DNA from: Deltaproteobacteria bacterium
GTDB lineage: Bacteria; Desulfobacterota; Desulfobacteria; Desulfobacterales; SURF-15
Length of the DNA: 33,332 bases
NCBI GenBank assembly: GCA_019309565.1
Contig: JAFDFZ010000056.1
Location: 1 to 33,332, forward strand
Direction of reading: 5' to 3'
The notes below the pieces were generated by a model. The model was given only the letters and a program-made list of their open reading frames with translations. It made no database searches and was not told where the DNA came from. Positions 9,432 to 18,519 of this stretch are shown here, piece after piece. A program made the translations under genes and the position numbers. Each line of letters begins with the position of its first letter. Positions within the stretch are counted from its first letter, which is position 1.

Positions 9432-10136
9432 TTAATCCCTGTTTCCCAGTATTCTAAGCAGCATCAAAAACAGGTTGATAAAATCCAGGTAAAGAGACAG
9501 GGCGCCTAAAATGGCGCCTTTTCTTATTACGCCGGCTTCAAGACCTGCAGGCTGAGTGAGCGCCATGGTCTTAAGTTTCTGGGTATCATAAGCGGTTAAT
9601 CCTACAAAGACCAACACACCAATATAGCTGATAATCATGTTCATGCCGGAACTTCTAACGAACATGTTCACAAAAGATGCGATGATGATTCCTATAAGCC
9701 CCATGAAAAGAAATCCGCCAAAGGAGGTTAGATCACGTTTGGTGGTCCAGCCGTAAACGCTGCATGCAACAAAGGTGGCTGCACAAACGAAAAACGTTGA
9801 AGTAATGGTGGATCTTGTATATATAATGAATATCAGAGACAGGGTGGCGCCGTTAAGGGCTGCATACAGGATAAAAAGGGCTGTTGCGGTTGAAGCATGC
9901 ATTTTGTTTACCCGCGCGCTGATAGAAAACACAAGTGCGAGCTCTGCTATGATCAGGCCGAAAAAAAGCAACCGGTTGCCGTAAATCAACTTCAACAGGG
10001 ACTCGTTGCTGGCAACATAAAATGCAACAAATCCTGTCAGAGCCAGCCCGATCGCCATCCAGTTGTAAACGCTTCGAACGAACTCGTTAACCAGCGCCTG
10101 TGCTTCGGTTCTTCTTGTGGTGGTTATGGATTCCAT
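9432..10136 (-). CDS. BAX inhibitor-1 (YccA/YbhL-like) family membrane protein
   Basis: An integral membrane protein of the TMBIM/Bax-inhibitor-1 family; bacterial relatives such as YetJ behave as pH-dependent calcium leak channels, and YccA modulates FtsH. About 234 residues with seven hydrophobic segments: an N-terminal polar stretch rich in Thr/Arg, then WMAIGLALTGFVAFYV, LLFFGLIIAELALVF, ATALFILYAALNGATL and others, ending LYLDFINLFLMLLRILGNRD, the usual family C-terminus. The start is set by AGGAGG (10147-10142), which lies five bases before this ATG; the adjacent ATG at 10139 is only two bases away and ATG 10157 lies upstream of the RBS. It stands alone on the minus strand. Physiological role here is unknown. 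Confidence 0.88.
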   Translation of the reverse strand: MESITTTRRTEAQALVNEFVRSVYNWMAIGLALTGFVAFYVASNESLLKLIYGNRLLFFGLIIAELALVFSISARVNKMHASTATALFILYAALNGATLSLIFIIYTRSTITSTFFVCAATFVACSVYGWTTKRDLTSFGGFLFMGLIGIIIASFVNMFVRSSGMNMIISYIGVLVFVGLTAYDTQKLKTMALTQPAGLEAGVIRKGAILGALSLYLDFINLFLMLLRILGNRD

Positions 10137-10141
10137 CATAG

Positions 10142-10147
10142 CCTCCT
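10142..10147 (-). promoter_or_regulatory. Shine-Dalgarno AGGAGG for BI-1 gene
   Basis: A perfect AGGAGG on the minus strand sits two bases before ATG 10139 and five before ATG 10136, favouring 10136 as the start and excluding the more upstream ATG at 10157. Confidence 0.65.
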
Positions 10148-10303
10148 GTTTGAACATGTTTTATTTTTTATTCGATCAAAAACTTAATAAATGTCGGTTT
10201 AAGGCGAAGCTTCGCTAGAGTAGCATAACAAAACCTTGTTTCAAGAAAAAAATAAAATGCCCTTTTAACGCTTAAAATCTCTGTTGTCAAACGTTTTATC
10301 AAA

Positions 10304-10636
10304 ATGAAACCCGAACAGATCTACGAGCATCTAAAAGACATGTCGGAAAAACTGGGTATCAACGTATCAGAGGAAAATTTTCGCAAATCGGGGGTGCGGG
10401 TAAAAAGCGGTTTTTGCAAAATTAAAGGAAAACCTAAGTTTATCATGGACAAACACTTGAAGATTAAAGAAAAAATCGATATCCTGGCATCATTTCTTAC
10501 CACCTGTCCCCATGAAGACTTATATGTTGTTCCGGCGGTAAGGGAGCTTATACAGAAAACTGCGATCAGGATTGAACGGCAGGGGGGTGTTTCGGTTCAT
10601 TCGGACAGAGAGGACGAGTTTCAGGAACACAAATAA
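10304..10636 (+). CDS. Conserved hypothetical protein, 110 aa
   Basis: I do not recognise a named domain. The protein begins MKPEQIYEHLKDMSEKLGI and includes VRVKSGFCKIKGKPKFIMD followed by LKIKEKIDILASFL and a polar C-terminal tail (SDREDEFQEHK). It is soluble, without signal peptide or membrane segment. The composition is protein-like (amphipathic helices, balanced charge) and the frame is open between two real genes, so it is probably coding. No strong RBS precedes the ATG. It lies 36 bases before xseA on the same strand and may be the first gene of the xseA-xseB-ispA-dxs-tlyA operon. I recall similar small uncharacterised proteins at this place in sulfate reducers, but cannot verify it. 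Confidence 0.7.
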   Translation: MKPEQIYEHLKDMSEKLGINVSEENFRKSGVRVKSGFCKIKGKPKFIMDKHLKIKEKIDILASFLTTCPHEDLYVVPAVRELIQKTAIRIERQGGVSVHSDREDEFQEHK

Positions 10637-10672
10637 AAAAGTTTACATAATATATCTTATCGGACATTAACG

Positions 10673-12013
10673 GTGTTTGAAAACAATCGAACGAGTCGAA
10701 TCTATACCGTATCGGAACTCACCCGTCAGATAAAAGAGTTGCTGGAAAACCAGTTTCCATTCATCTGGATTACAGGTGAAATTTCAAACTTCAAAATTCC
10801 CGTATCCGGCCATTTCTATTTTGTGTTAAAGGATGAAAACAGCCAGATAAACGCCGTTATGTTTCGCGGTCAGAATCAGCTTCTTAAATTTTTACCGGAA
10901 GATGGGATGAGCGTGACAGGCCTTGGAAGAATCAGCGTTTATGAACCTCGAGGGACTTATCAGATTATTTTCGAGATGCTGGAGCCAAAAGGCATCGGTG
11001 CGTTGCAAGTGGCGTTTGAACAACTGAAAATGAGGCTTGCCGAAGAAGGGCTTTTTGATGAACGCCATAAAAAACCGATTCCTTTCCTTCCCCGAAAAAT
11101 TGCACTGATCACCTCTCCCACCGGTGCCGTAGTGCACGATATCCTTAAGGTCCTGAGTCGACGTTTTTCGACCATACCGGTTGAAATCTACCCCGTAAAG
11201 GTCCAGGGGGCCGAAGCCGCATCGGAAATCGCCTCCGGCTTTGAGCGATTGAATACCAGGAAAGGTATAGATGTCATTATCCTTGCCAGAGGTGGCGGTT
11301 CGCTTGAGGACTTGCAGGCCTTTAATTCAGAGACCGTGGCGCGTGCTATTTTTAATTCGAAAATTCCTGTGGTTTCAGCTGTTGGCCACGAAACAGATTT
11401 TACGATTGCAGATTTCGTTGCCGATTTACGGGCACCAACTCCATCGGCTGCTGCAGAGCTGATTGTCCCCGTTAAAGCCGATCTTCAAAAAAAATGTTAC
11501 GATCTAGCGCATTCCCTGAACAGTAAAATGAATCTTTTACTTGAACGGTTACGGAAACAAGTGGCGGATCTGAGCAACAGACTTGTCGATCCGAGGAAAA
11601 GAGTGTATGATTTACGACTACGATGCGATGATTTGACGGATCGACTCATACATATCTTCCAGCAATGGATAAACCAAAAACGAGAGCATCTTTTGTGGAA
11701 GACACATCGCCTTTATTCAAATAATCCAATGGTGTATATTGATAAAAATAGAGTTATGCTTGATAAATTAAAATATAATCTACTTAGTTTATTTAAAAAA
11801 CTCTTGATAGAGAATCATACGACATTGAGGGAGCTGACCGGAAAACTGGATGCATTGAATCCAAAATCCGTTCTGCAGCGAGGCTATAGCATCACCCTGT
11901 CTCTCCCACAGCAGTCCATAGTAACGGATTCAACTTCCGTTAAAATCGATCAAAAACTTAAAGTATTATTGGCTAAAGGTTCTTTAACCTGCCAGGTTAA
12001 AAGGAAAATGTAA
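10673..12013 (+). CDS. xseA: Exodeoxyribonuclease VII large subunit
   Basis: Catalytic subunit of ExoVII, which degrades single-stranded DNA from both ends in repair and mismatch correction. The 446-residue protein has an N-terminal OB-fold (YTVSELTRQIKELLENQF, then FIWITGEISNFK) and the nuclease core with PRKIALITSPTGAV, RGGGSLEDLQAFN and VGHETDFTIADFVADLRAP, which carries the conserved catalytic residues. A long helical region (about 270-400) binds XseB. The start is GTG at 10673; no ATG fits the expected N-terminus. xseB starts one base after its stop, so the two subunits are co-translated. Confidence 0.95.
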   Translation: MFENNRTSRIYTVSELTRQIKELLENQFPFIWITGEISNFKIPVSGHFYFVLKDENSQINAVMFRGQNQLLKFLPEDGMSVTGLGRISVYEPRGTYQIIFEMLEPKGIGALQVAFEQLKMRLAEEGLFDERHKKPIPFLPRKIALITSPTGAVVHDILKVLSRRFSTIPVEIYPVKVQGAEAASEIASGFERLNTRKGIDVIILARGGGSLEDLQAFNSETVARAIFNSKIPVVSAVGHETDFTIADFVADLRAPTPSAAAELIVPVKADLQKKCYDLAHSLNSKMNLLLERLRKQVADLSNRLVDPRKRVYDLRLRCDDLTDRLIHIFQQWINQKREHLLWKTHRLYSNNPMVYIDKNRVMLDKLKYNLLSLFKKLLIENHTTLRELTGKLDALNPKSVLQRGYSITLSLPQQSIVTDSTSVKIDQKLKVLLAKGSLTCQVKRKM

Positions 12014-12014
12014 T

Positions 12015-12296
12015 ATGGCAACAAAGACGTTTGAAGACGCCATGAAAGAGCTTGAACAGATCGTTCAAGAACTGGAATCCGGAGATCTGCCGCTTGAAAA
12101 GGCTTTAAAAAAATTTGAAGACGGCGTTGAGCTTTCGAAATTTTGCTCCCGGAAACTGGACGAAACCGAAAAAAAAATAACCATTCTGCTGGAAGATCAA
12201 GATAAAACCCTGATGGAAAAACCCTTTCACCTCCAGGAAAGCGCAATGAAAGAAAGTGACAAATCCGGAACGGAAGAAATCCATAAGCAAGGGTAA
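12015..12296 (+). CDS. xseB: Exodeoxyribonuclease VII small subunit
   Basis: Small helical subunit that coats the long helix of XseA and is required for ExoVII assembly. The 93-residue protein shows the family core FEDAMKELEQIVQELESGDL, then PLEKALKKFEDGVELSKFC. The C-terminal 30 residues are charged and variable, a little longer than the usual 70-80 residue protein. It begins one base after the xseA stop, and a purine-rich AAAGG at the end of xseA can act as RBS. ispA follows almost immediately. Confidence 0.93.
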   Translation: MATKTFEDAMKELEQIVQELESGDLPLEKALKKFEDGVELSKFCSRKLDETEKKITILLEDQDKTLMEKPFHLQESAMKESDKSGTEEIHKQG

Positions 12297-12300
12297 AACC

Positions 12301-13197
12301 GTGAACCCGATGTTTGATCTCAATGTGTACATAAAAGAAAAGAAGCAATTGATCAATGATGCACTGCTGAACATTATTGATATGGACAGTACGGATCGAG
12401 TTACCAGGGCTATGTTGCATTCGCTTATGGCGGGAGGAAAAAGACTTCGGCCCATTCTGTGCCTTGCCGCCACCGAGGCAGTCGGTGGAGATCCGGCCAA
12501 TTCGGTCTGCCCGGCATGTGCCCTTGAAATGATTCATACCTATTCCTTGATTCATGATGATCTGCCTGCCATAGACGATGACCGCCTTAGAAGAGGAAAG
12601 CCCACCTGCCATGTCGCCTTTGATGAGGCCACAGCGATTTTAGCCGGAGATGCGCTGTTGACACTTGCCTTTCAGGTGCTTTCATCCCCGCCGTCCATCA
12701 ACGACCTGTCCCCCTTAAAGTTGCTTGAGGTGATACATATCATTTCTCGTGCGGCAGGTTATCAGGGAATGATCGAAGGACAGATGCAGGACATTTCCTT
12801 TGAGGGGAAACAATTGGGTCTGGAACAGTTAAAAGGATTGCACAAACTGAAAACCGGCACACTTATCGAAGCCTCGATTCGTACCGGTGCCGTGCTTGGA
12901 GATGGCAGCACCCAACAGATCGAGCAACTTGGAGAATATGCGAAACATATCGGTCTGGCGTTTCAGGTAAGAGATGATATCCTGAATGTAGAAGGAGACC
13001 CCGAAGTTATGGGCAAGGCAGCCGGCACGGATATCGATCGTGGGAAAAACACCTTCCCTGCTTTGATTGGAATGGAAAAATCAAAAGCGTTTGCGAAAAA
13101 ACTGGTAAGTGATGCCTTGCAGGTTCTTGAAAATTTTGATACTAAAGCAGATCCACTAAGGGCTATCGCCTCTTACATTGTTGATAGAAAAAAATAA
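12301..13197 (+). CDS. ispA: Polyprenyl (farnesyl/geranyl) diphosphate synthase
   Basis: Condenses IPP with DMAPP and GPP to make farnesyl diphosphate in the cytoplasm. The 298-residue protein has the first Asp-rich motif DDLPAIDDD (86-94, the long bacterial form DDxxxxD) and the second motif at 225-229, DDILN, where the last Asp of the usual DDxxD is Asn. GGKRLRP near the N-terminus binds IPP, and [10 protein letters not shown] is typical of IspA. I chose GTG 12301 because it follows the xseB stop by four bases with a CAAGGG RBS upstream and gives normal length; ATG 12310 is an alternative, and the longer frame back to 12256 would overlap xseB. It lies between xseB and dxs, an arrangement conserved in many Proteobacteria. 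Confidence 0.93.
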   Translation: MNPMFDLNVYIKEKKQLINDALLNIIDMDSTDRVTRAMLHSLMAGGKRLRPILCLAATEAVGGDPANSVCPACALEMIHTYSLIHDDLPAIDDDRLRRGKPTCHVAFDEATAILAGDALLTLAFQVLSSPPSINDLSPLKLLEVIHIISRAAGYQGMIEGQMQDISFEGKQLGLEQLKGLHKLKTGTLIEASIRTGAVLGDGSTQQIEQLGEYAKHIGLAFQVRDDILNVEGDPEVMGKAAGTDIDRGKNTFPALIGMEKSKAFAKKLVSDALQVLENFDTKADPLRAIASYIVDRKK

Positions 13198-13198
13198 C

Positions 13199-13203
13199 AG
13201 GAG
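13199..13203 (+). promoter_or_regulatory. Shine-Dalgarno AGGAG setting the dxs start
   Basis: AGGAG just after the ispA stop lies ten bases before TTG 13214, which gives the family-typical N-terminus [14 protein letters not shown]. This argues against the longer frame beginning at TTG 13178 inside ispA. Confidence 0.6.
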
Positions 13204-13213
13204 TCAATCCACC

Positions 13214-15142
13214 TTGAATCTTCTGAAACAGATTAATTCGCCAGCGGATCTTAAAAAGCTACCCAGATCTGAACTACCGGCTCTTGCCGAGGAAATTCGA
13301 GCGTACATTGTGGAGATCGTATCCAAAAATGGAGGTCACCTTGCCTCCAATTTGGGTGTGGTTGAGCTGACCATCGCTATTCATTATGTTTTCGATGCCC
13401 CTGAAGATAAAATTATCTGGGATGTCGGCCATCAATCATACACCCATAAATTGCTTACCGGACGTAGAGAACAATTTGCGACCCTTAGAAGGCTTGGCGG
13501 AATAAGTGGGTTTACTCGCATAAGCGAAAGTCAATTCGATGCGTTTTCAACCGGCCACAGCAGCACCTCGATTTCAGCCGGACTGGGGATGGCGATTGCA
13601 AAACGGTTGAAAAATGAAACTTCCAAAGTCATCGCCGTTATTGGGGACGGCTCTATGACAAGTGGAATCGCCTATGAAGGATTGAATCAGGCGGGCGATA
13701 TCCATAAAGATCTTATCGTTATTTTAAATGATAACGACATGTCCATTGCAAGAAATGTGGGCGCCCTATCCTCTCTTCTGAGCCGAACTCTCAGCAAGAA
13801 ATATTTGCAGGATTTAAAGAAAGAATTTGGAGAGTTTTTAAAATCTTTACCAAAAATCGGAGATGATGTTTATCAGTTTGCAAAGCGAACGGAAGAATCT
13901 TTTAAGACCTTCATGACTCCGGGTATGCTGTTTGAAGCGTTTAATTTTGATTATTTCGGTCCAATTAATGGTCATAACTTAGACCATCTTATCGATATTC
14001 TGAATAACATTAAAACAGCCAAAGACCCCGTGCTGCTGCATGTAACCACTAAAAAGGGAAAGGGCTACGAACCCGCAGAGCACAATCCCGTATACTATCA
14101 CGGTGTCTCATGCTTTGAGATAGATACGGGAAACTGTGTTTCCAAAAACACAACCATCCCAACGTTTACGAGAGTTTTCGGCGATACGATGATTGAACTT
14201 GCCGGGGAAGATCCGCGAATCGTTGCGGTGACAGCAGCCATGCCGGAAGGGACGGGTTTGAAGAAGTTTGCAGATACTTATCCGGATCGGTTTTTTGACG
14301 TGGGTATTGCCGAGCAGCATGGAGTTACTTTTGCCGCCGGCATCGCCACCGAGGGATTTAAGCCGATCGTTGCTATTTATTCTACATTTCTTCAACGAGC
14401 CTATGATCAGGTGATTCACGATGTCTGCATCGAAGCGCTGCCAGTGGTCTTTGCCATCGACAGGGGGGGGATTGTGGGAGAAGACGGCCCCACCCATCAT
14501 GGGTTGTTCGATCTCTCTTACCTGCGCAGTTTGCCGAATATGGTTGTAATGGCCCCGAAAGATGAAAATGAGCTAAGACAGATGCTTGCAGCCGCTATTT
14601 TGCACGATGGTCCCGTTGCGTTGCGATATCCCCGAGGCACAGCCATAGGAGTGAAGATCGAAAAAAAAATCACCCCTGTTCCCATCGGGAAGGCAGAGGT
14701 TTTGGCCGAAGGCGATGATGTGCTTATCTTGGCCATTGGCAGATCGGTATATGAGTCTTTGCAGGCGCAGAAAATTTTACAAAAACAAGGAATCCTGGCA
14801 ACAGTTGTCAACTGCCGTTTTGTAAAACCATTGGATGTGGATCTGATTGTGTCTCTTGCAGAGCGGATTCCTCGAATTGTGACCGTTGAAGAAAATGTTC
14901 GTCAGGGCGGTTTCGGAAGTGCCGTGCTGGAGTGCCTGAACGACGCTGGTTTAACCGGATTCGCCCTTAAGAGAATAGGCATTCCGGACGTATTTGTTGA
15001 ACACGGCCCCCAGGATTTCCTTCGAAGAAGGTTTGGATTGGACGCCTCTTCCATCGCCGATACCACAAAAGAGATGTGTTTTGCCCCATCCTTCAGCATT
15101 CCCTCTTCCGAATGGGTACACCAAAAAAGCGAATCGATCTGA
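13214..15142 (+). CDS. dxs: 1-deoxy-D-xylulose-5-phosphate synthase
   Basis: First enzyme of the MEP isoprenoid pathway: condenses pyruvate and glyceraldehyde-3-phosphate using thiamine diphosphate. The 642-residue protein has [33 protein letters not shown], and the TPP/Mg motif starting GDGSMTSG at residue 144 and followed by LNDNDMSI. The transketolase-type pyrimidine domain contains [16 protein letters not shown], and the C-terminal domain ends around RRFGLD. Start is TTG with RBS AGGAG ten bases upstream. It lies directly after ispA; tlyA overlaps its 3' end by 31 bases. With ispA here and ispF at 30.7 kb the window holds three isoprenoid genes. Confidence 0.95.
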   Translation: MNLLKQINSPADLKKLPRSELPALAEEIRAYIVEIVSKNGGHLASNLGVVELTIAIHYVFDAPEDKIIWDVGHQSYTHKLLTGRREQFATLRRLGGISGFTRISESQFDAFSTGHSSTSISAGLGMAIAKRLKNETSKVIAVIGDGSMTSGIAYEGLNQAGDIHKDLIVILNDNDMSIARNVGALSSLLSRTLSKKYLQDLKKEFGEFLKSLPKIGDDVYQFAKRTEESFKTFMTPGMLFEAFNFDYFGPINGHNLDHLIDILNNIKTAKDPVLLHVTTKKGKGYEPAEHNPVYYHGVSCFEIDTGNCVSKNTTIPTFTRVFGDTMIELAGEDPRIVAVTAAMPEGTGLKKFADTYPDRFFDVGIAEQHGVTFAAGIATEGFKPIVAIYSTFLQRAYDQVIHDVCIEALPVVFAIDRGGIVGEDGPTHHGLFDLSYLRSLPNMVVMAPKDENELRQMLAAAILHDGPVALRYPRGTAIGVKIEKKITPVPIGKAEVLAEGDDVLILAIGRSVYESLQAQKILQKQGILATVVNCRFVKPLDVDLIVSLAERIPRIVTVEENVRQGGFGSAVLECLNDAGLTGFALKRIGIPDVFVEHGPQDFLRRRFGLDASSIADTTKEMCFAPSFSIPSSEWVHQKSESI

Positions 15143-15858
15143 TTCTTGTCCAGAAAAAACTAGCATCTACACGCCAGAAAGCCAGGGCATTGGTGATGAC
15201 AGGAAAAGTGCTGGTTAACGATCAGCCTGTTGAGAAACCCGGAACCCTGGTGGCGGCAACAGACCGCATCAGTGTGCGGGGTGAAGAGATTCCTTTTGTA
15301 AGCAGGGGAGGACTTAAGCTGAAGGCGGCGCTTGAAGCCTTTCAAGTAAACCCGTCTGCACTGGTATGTCTGGATGTGGGAGCTTCTACAGGCGGGTTTA
15401 CAGACTGCCTGCTTCAGAACGGAGCGAAGCTTGTGTATGCGATAGACGTGGGATACGGACAGATCGCATGGAAACTTCGCAAGGATAAACGGGTTGTTGT
15501 GATTGAAAGAACCAATATACGCCATATGCCCGCTGAAACCCTTGGCTGCCTGGTAGACCTTGTTACGATCGATGTATCCTTTATATCTTTGAGGATCGTT
15601 GTTCCTGAAGTCATAAAATTCATGAAGAGTGACGCCTCTATAATCGCGTTGATAAAACCTCAATTTGAAGTCGGAAAGGAACAGGTCGGAAAAGGAGGTG
15701 TCGTTCGGGACTCCAGACTGCACAAATCGGTCATAGATGAATTGACACAATTCTTTGTTCGGATAGGTCTTGAAGTAAAGGCCGTTATGGAATCTCCTCT
15801 CACCGGCCCGAAGGGAAACAAAGAGTTTTTTATGCTGTTGAGAAAGAATGAAAATTAA
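15112..15858 (+). CDS. tlyA: TlyA family RNA methyltransferase (hemolysin A-like)
   Basis: Predicted S-adenosylmethionine-dependent 2'-O-methyltransferase acting on rRNA; the best known member, mycobacterial TlyA, methylates 16S and 23S rRNA. The protein (248 residues) has an N-terminal S4 RNA-binding domain ([20 protein letters not shown]) followed by an FtsJ/RrmJ-like fold with SAM motif [20 protein letters not shown], then DVSFISLR and [13 protein letters not shown] 15112 gives the normal N-terminus and overlaps dxs by 31 bases; an earlier in-frame ATG at 15076 would add 12 unrelated residues. No clear RBS is visible, consistent with coupling to dxs. It is the last gene of the xseA to tlyA run. 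Confidence 0.9.
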   Translation: MGTPKKRIDLILVQKKLASTRQKARALVMTGKVLVNDQPVEKPGTLVAATDRISVRGEEIPFVSRGGLKLKAALEAFQVNPSALVCLDVGASTGGFTDCLLQNGAKLVYAIDVGYGQIAWKLRKDKRVVVIERTNIRHMPAETLGCLVDLVTIDVSFISLRIVVPEVIKFMKSDASIIALIKPQFEVGKEQVGKGGVVRDSRLHKSVIDELTQFFVRIGLEVKAVMESPLTGPKGNKEFFMLLRKNEN

Positions 15859-16015
15859 TCTTGATTTTTTAGGAGAAATCATAGAAAAAATAATTTTTTA
15901 TTTCAAATGCACAAGTTTCATGTGTCTGCGAGATGGGTTGCCTGTACCGTCGAATCGGTTTCTTGGGCATTCCCGGATAACCGGATAATAAAAAACATTG
16001 CGGAGAGGAGCTTAA

Positions 16016-18082
16016 ATGGCTGAAACAGTAGAAAAATTAAGAAATATCGCGCTCGTTGGGCATGGCAATTCTGGAAAAACCTCCCTTACAGAAGCGATAC
16101 TCTATGATGCGGGTGTTCTGAATCGAATGGGTACCGTTGAGCAAGGCAATACGGCCATGGATTTCGAACCTGAAGAAGTGAAACGGCAGGTCAGCATCAG
16201 CAGCGCATTTCACCAATTCGAAAGAGCCGGGCATGTGGTCCAGATTACAGATACACCCGGCGATCAGAATTTTTTCGCGGAAACAAAGATGTCCATGCTG
16301 GCTGCGGATTCGGTGGTGACGGTGATTGACGCCCTGGATGGGATTAAGTTTCAAACAGAGCAAGCATGGGAGTTTGCTAAAGAATTCAATCTGCCGGCAA
16401 TAATTTTCATCAATAAGCTGGACAGGGAGCGTGCCAATTTCGATAGTACCTTTTCAGAGGTTGCCGGCTTGTTTACACCCAAACCGATAAAGCTCCAGAT
16501 TCCCATTGGCTCTGAGGCTTCCTTTAAGGGAGTCGTCGATCTTATAAGCATGAAAGCTTACACGTATGACGACAGCGGCAGAGCTTCGGTGGGAGAAATA
16601 CCGGCCGATATGGAGGCTTTGGTGGAATCGGAAAGAGAAGCGCTCATCGAAAATGTGGCTGAGGCGGATGATGCTCTGATCGAAAAATATCTCGAAGGAG
16701 AGGAACTTTCCGATGATGATATTAAGACAGCTCTTCGCAAAGGAACCCTCTCTCGTAGCTTCGCTCCGGTAGTATGCGGCTCTGCCACAAAAAATATCGG
16801 AATCGATTTACTGATGGATTATATTATCTCAATCCTCCCTACCCCGCTTGATCGTGGAGCCAAAATCGGCTTTGATCCCGAAGGCAATGAGGTTGAATGT
16901 CAACCGGATTCCAATGCACCGTTTTCAGCATTTGTTTTCAAAACCATTACAGATCCCTATGCAGGTCGACTTACCATCTTCCGCATCGTATCCGGCAGAT
17001 TAAGCGGAGATGGTTCTTTCTATAATGTCAACAAGGAATCCAGAGAGCGTTATACACAGCTTCTACAGCTTGCAGGCAAAGATCAAAAGCCGATTTCAGA
17101 AGCCGGCCCCGGAGCGATAGCAGCGGTCGCCAAGCTGAAAGAGACTACAACAGGCGATACCATCTGCGATGAAAACACCAGGGTTCGATTCCCGACGCCC
17201 GAACCGATGCCTACATTGATTTCATTTGCCGTCGAACCGAAATCAAGAGGTGATGAAGAAAAAATATTCGGTGCTCTATCCCGGTTGCTGGAAGAGGATG
17301 TGGCATTGAAACTGGAACGAAATTCTGAAACCAAACAGATTCTGCTCTCCGGTATGGGGCAGGTGCACATCGAGGCAACCGTCGAAAAGCTGAAGCGAAA
17401 ATTCAACGTTGAAGTGAACTTGACGGTGCCCAAGATCCCCTATCGAGAAACCATTAAAGGCAAAGCAAGGGTTCAGGGCAAGCACAAGAAACAGACCGGA
17501 GGACACGGCCAGTACGGCGATTGCTGGATACAGCTGGAACCCTTGCCCCGAGGCAGGGGATTTGAATTTGTGGATGCCATTGTGGGAGGGGTTATTCCAA
17601 AACAATATATTCCTGCGGTTGAAAAGGGCATTGTGGAAGCGGCCCAACAAGGGGTTCTTGCAGGTTTCCCGTGTGTGGACTTCAAGGTTACCTTATATGA
17701 TGGATCATATCACGCAGTGGATTCTTCAGAACTCGCCTTTAAGATCGCCGGTTCTCTGGCATTTAAAAAAGCCGCAAGGGAGGCCAGTCCGGTATTATTG
17801 GAGCCCATTATGAATGTGGCGATTATCGTTCCGGATGAATTCATGGGAGATGTGATGGGCGACCTGAACAGCAGGCGCGGCCGGGTGCTTGGGATGGAAA
17901 GCAAAGGAAAACACCAGGTTATCAAAGCTCAAGTGCCCATGGCAGAATTTCTGACATATGCCCCCGATCTGAATTCGATGACCGGAGGGCGGGGAACTTT
18001 CACACAGGAATTCTCCCACTATGATGAAGTTCCAGCTCAGATTGCACAGAAAATCATAGAACAGGCAAACAAGGAAAAGTAA
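16016..18082 (+). CDS. fusA: Elongation factor G paralog (EF-G2-like)
   Basis: A five-domain translational GTPase of 688 residues. G1 is GHGNSGKT at 15-22 (canonical EF-G has GHVDAGKT), G4 is NKLD near 130, and the C-terminal domains IV and V are complete (KHKKQTGGHGQYGD, GVIPKQYIPAVEKGI, MGDLNSRRGRVLGME). The G3 motif at 79-83 reads DTPGD, whereas canonical EF-G has DTPGH with the catalytic histidine; the loss suggests altered GTP hydrolysis. This pattern marks the EF-G paralog group found beside the str-operon fusA in many bacteria; whether it drives translocation, recycling or a stress function cannot be told. It has a strong RBS (GGAGAGGAG) and a 157-base upstream gap, so it is probably transcribed alone. 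Confidence 0.88.
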   Translation: MAETVEKLRNIALVGHGNSGKTSLTEAILYDAGVLNRMGTVEQGNTAMDFEPEEVKRQVSISSAFHQFERAGHVVQITDTPGDQNFFAETKMSMLAADSVVTVIDALDGIKFQTEQAWEFAKEFNLPAIIFINKLDRERANFDSTFSEVAGLFTPKPIKLQIPIGSEASFKGVVDLISMKAYTYDDSGRASVGEIPADMEALVESEREALIENVAEADDALIEKYLEGEELSDDDIKTALRKGTLSRSFAPVVCGSATKNIGIDLLMDYIISILPTPLDRGAKIGFDPEGNEVECQPDSNAPFSAFVFKTITDPYAGRLTIFRIVSGRLSGDGSFYNVNKESRERYTQLLQLAGKDQKPISEAGPGAIAAVAKLKETTTGDTICDENTRVRFPTPEPMPTLISFAVEPKSRGDEEKIFGALSRLLEEDVALKLERNSETKQILLSGMGQVHIEATVEKLKRKFNVEVNLTVPKIPYRETIKGKARVQGKHKKQTGGHGQYGDCWIQLEPLPRGRGFEFVDAIVGGVIPKQYIPAVEKGIVEAAQQGVLAGFPCVDFKVTLYDGSYHAVDSSELAFKIAGSLAFKKAAREASPVLLEPIMNVAIIVPDEFMGDVMGDLNSRRGRVLGMESKGKHQVIKAQVPMAEFLTYAPDLNSMTGGRGTFTQEFSHYDEVPAQIAQKIIEQANKEK

Positions 18083-18115
18083 GGGTTGCGAGGGCTCAAG
18101 GAGTCAAGGGTTGTG
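18081..18115. repeat. Degenerate short tandem repeat between EF-G and thermonuclease genes
   Basis: Imperfect 8-10-base units of the AAGGGTTG / AGGGCTCA / AGGAGTCA / AGGGTTGTG type run from the EF-G stop into the 3' end of the thermonuclease gene. The latter loses similarity to its family where this tract begins. Confidence 0.45.
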
Positions 18116-18512
18116 CGGATGCTTGGTTTACAAAAGTTCCTCGAGAAAGGAACACATAGGCCAGCACACGTCCATGGCGATCGGTCTTCTGGTTCTCATA
18201 TTCAAGGCGCACTTTTTTCCTGAAAACCAGCCGCCTGTTCAGCTCTCTTGCCTCGTATCCAAAGGGGTCGGCTGGTTGGTCGCCGTGTTCGATTTCGGGG
18301 GCATTGATGCCGATATAACGCACCCGTCTATCATCTATAAGTACAATCGTATCACCATCGTCCACCCAGCGAACCCGCACCCATTGCTCTGCTCTGATCG
18401 ACCGGGCATTCATCACAAAACAGACGAATGCCAGCAACCATGTTGCTGAACATAGGGTCGCGCTCCAGTTGGAACGATGGAGTGATGCAGTGGTGTGCAC
18501 GTATGGAGTCAC
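18096..18512 (-). CDS. Thermonuclease (SNase-like) family protein, C-terminally shortened
   Basis: A secreted or periplasmic staphylococcal-nuclease-like OB-fold nuclease. The 138-residue protein has a hydrophobic signal-type segment (LCSATWLLAFVCFVM, possible cleavage after SIRA), then RVRWVDDGDTIVLIDDRRV, RYIGINAPE and DRHGRVLAYVFL. These contain counterparts of the catalytic Arg35, Glu43 and Arg87 of S. aureus nuclease. The family normally continues after TFVN with a helix such as N-x-x-L-I-x-x-G-x-A and some 30-40 more residues; here it reads TFVNQASAQPLTP and stops in a short-repeat tract. The enzyme is therefore probably truncated and may be inactive. GTG 18512 is used as start; a later start before the signal segment is possible. 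It follows the SPL-like gene by seven bases. Confidence 0.7.
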   Translation of the reverse strand: MTPYVHTTASLHRSNWSATLCSATWLLAFVCFVMNARSIRAEQWVRVRWVDDGDTIVLIDDRRVRYIGINAPEIEHGDQPADPFGYEARELNRRLVFRKKVRLEYENQKTDRHGRVLAYVFLSRGTFVNQASAQPLTP

Positions 18513-18519
18513 TGGTGAT

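Noticed and set aside
10204-10215. 12-bp palindrome GCGAAGCTTCGC in the gap upstream of the BI-1 gene
   Set aside because: Perfect but single; no loop or T-run, and no matching regulator site known to me. Promoter elements around it were too weak to annotate.
15859-16015. Promoter candidates before the EF-G gene
   Set aside because: TTGGGC and GATAAT near 15963-15989 are 15 bases apart and unconvincing; no structure beyond an A/T-rich inverted run at about 15884-15902.
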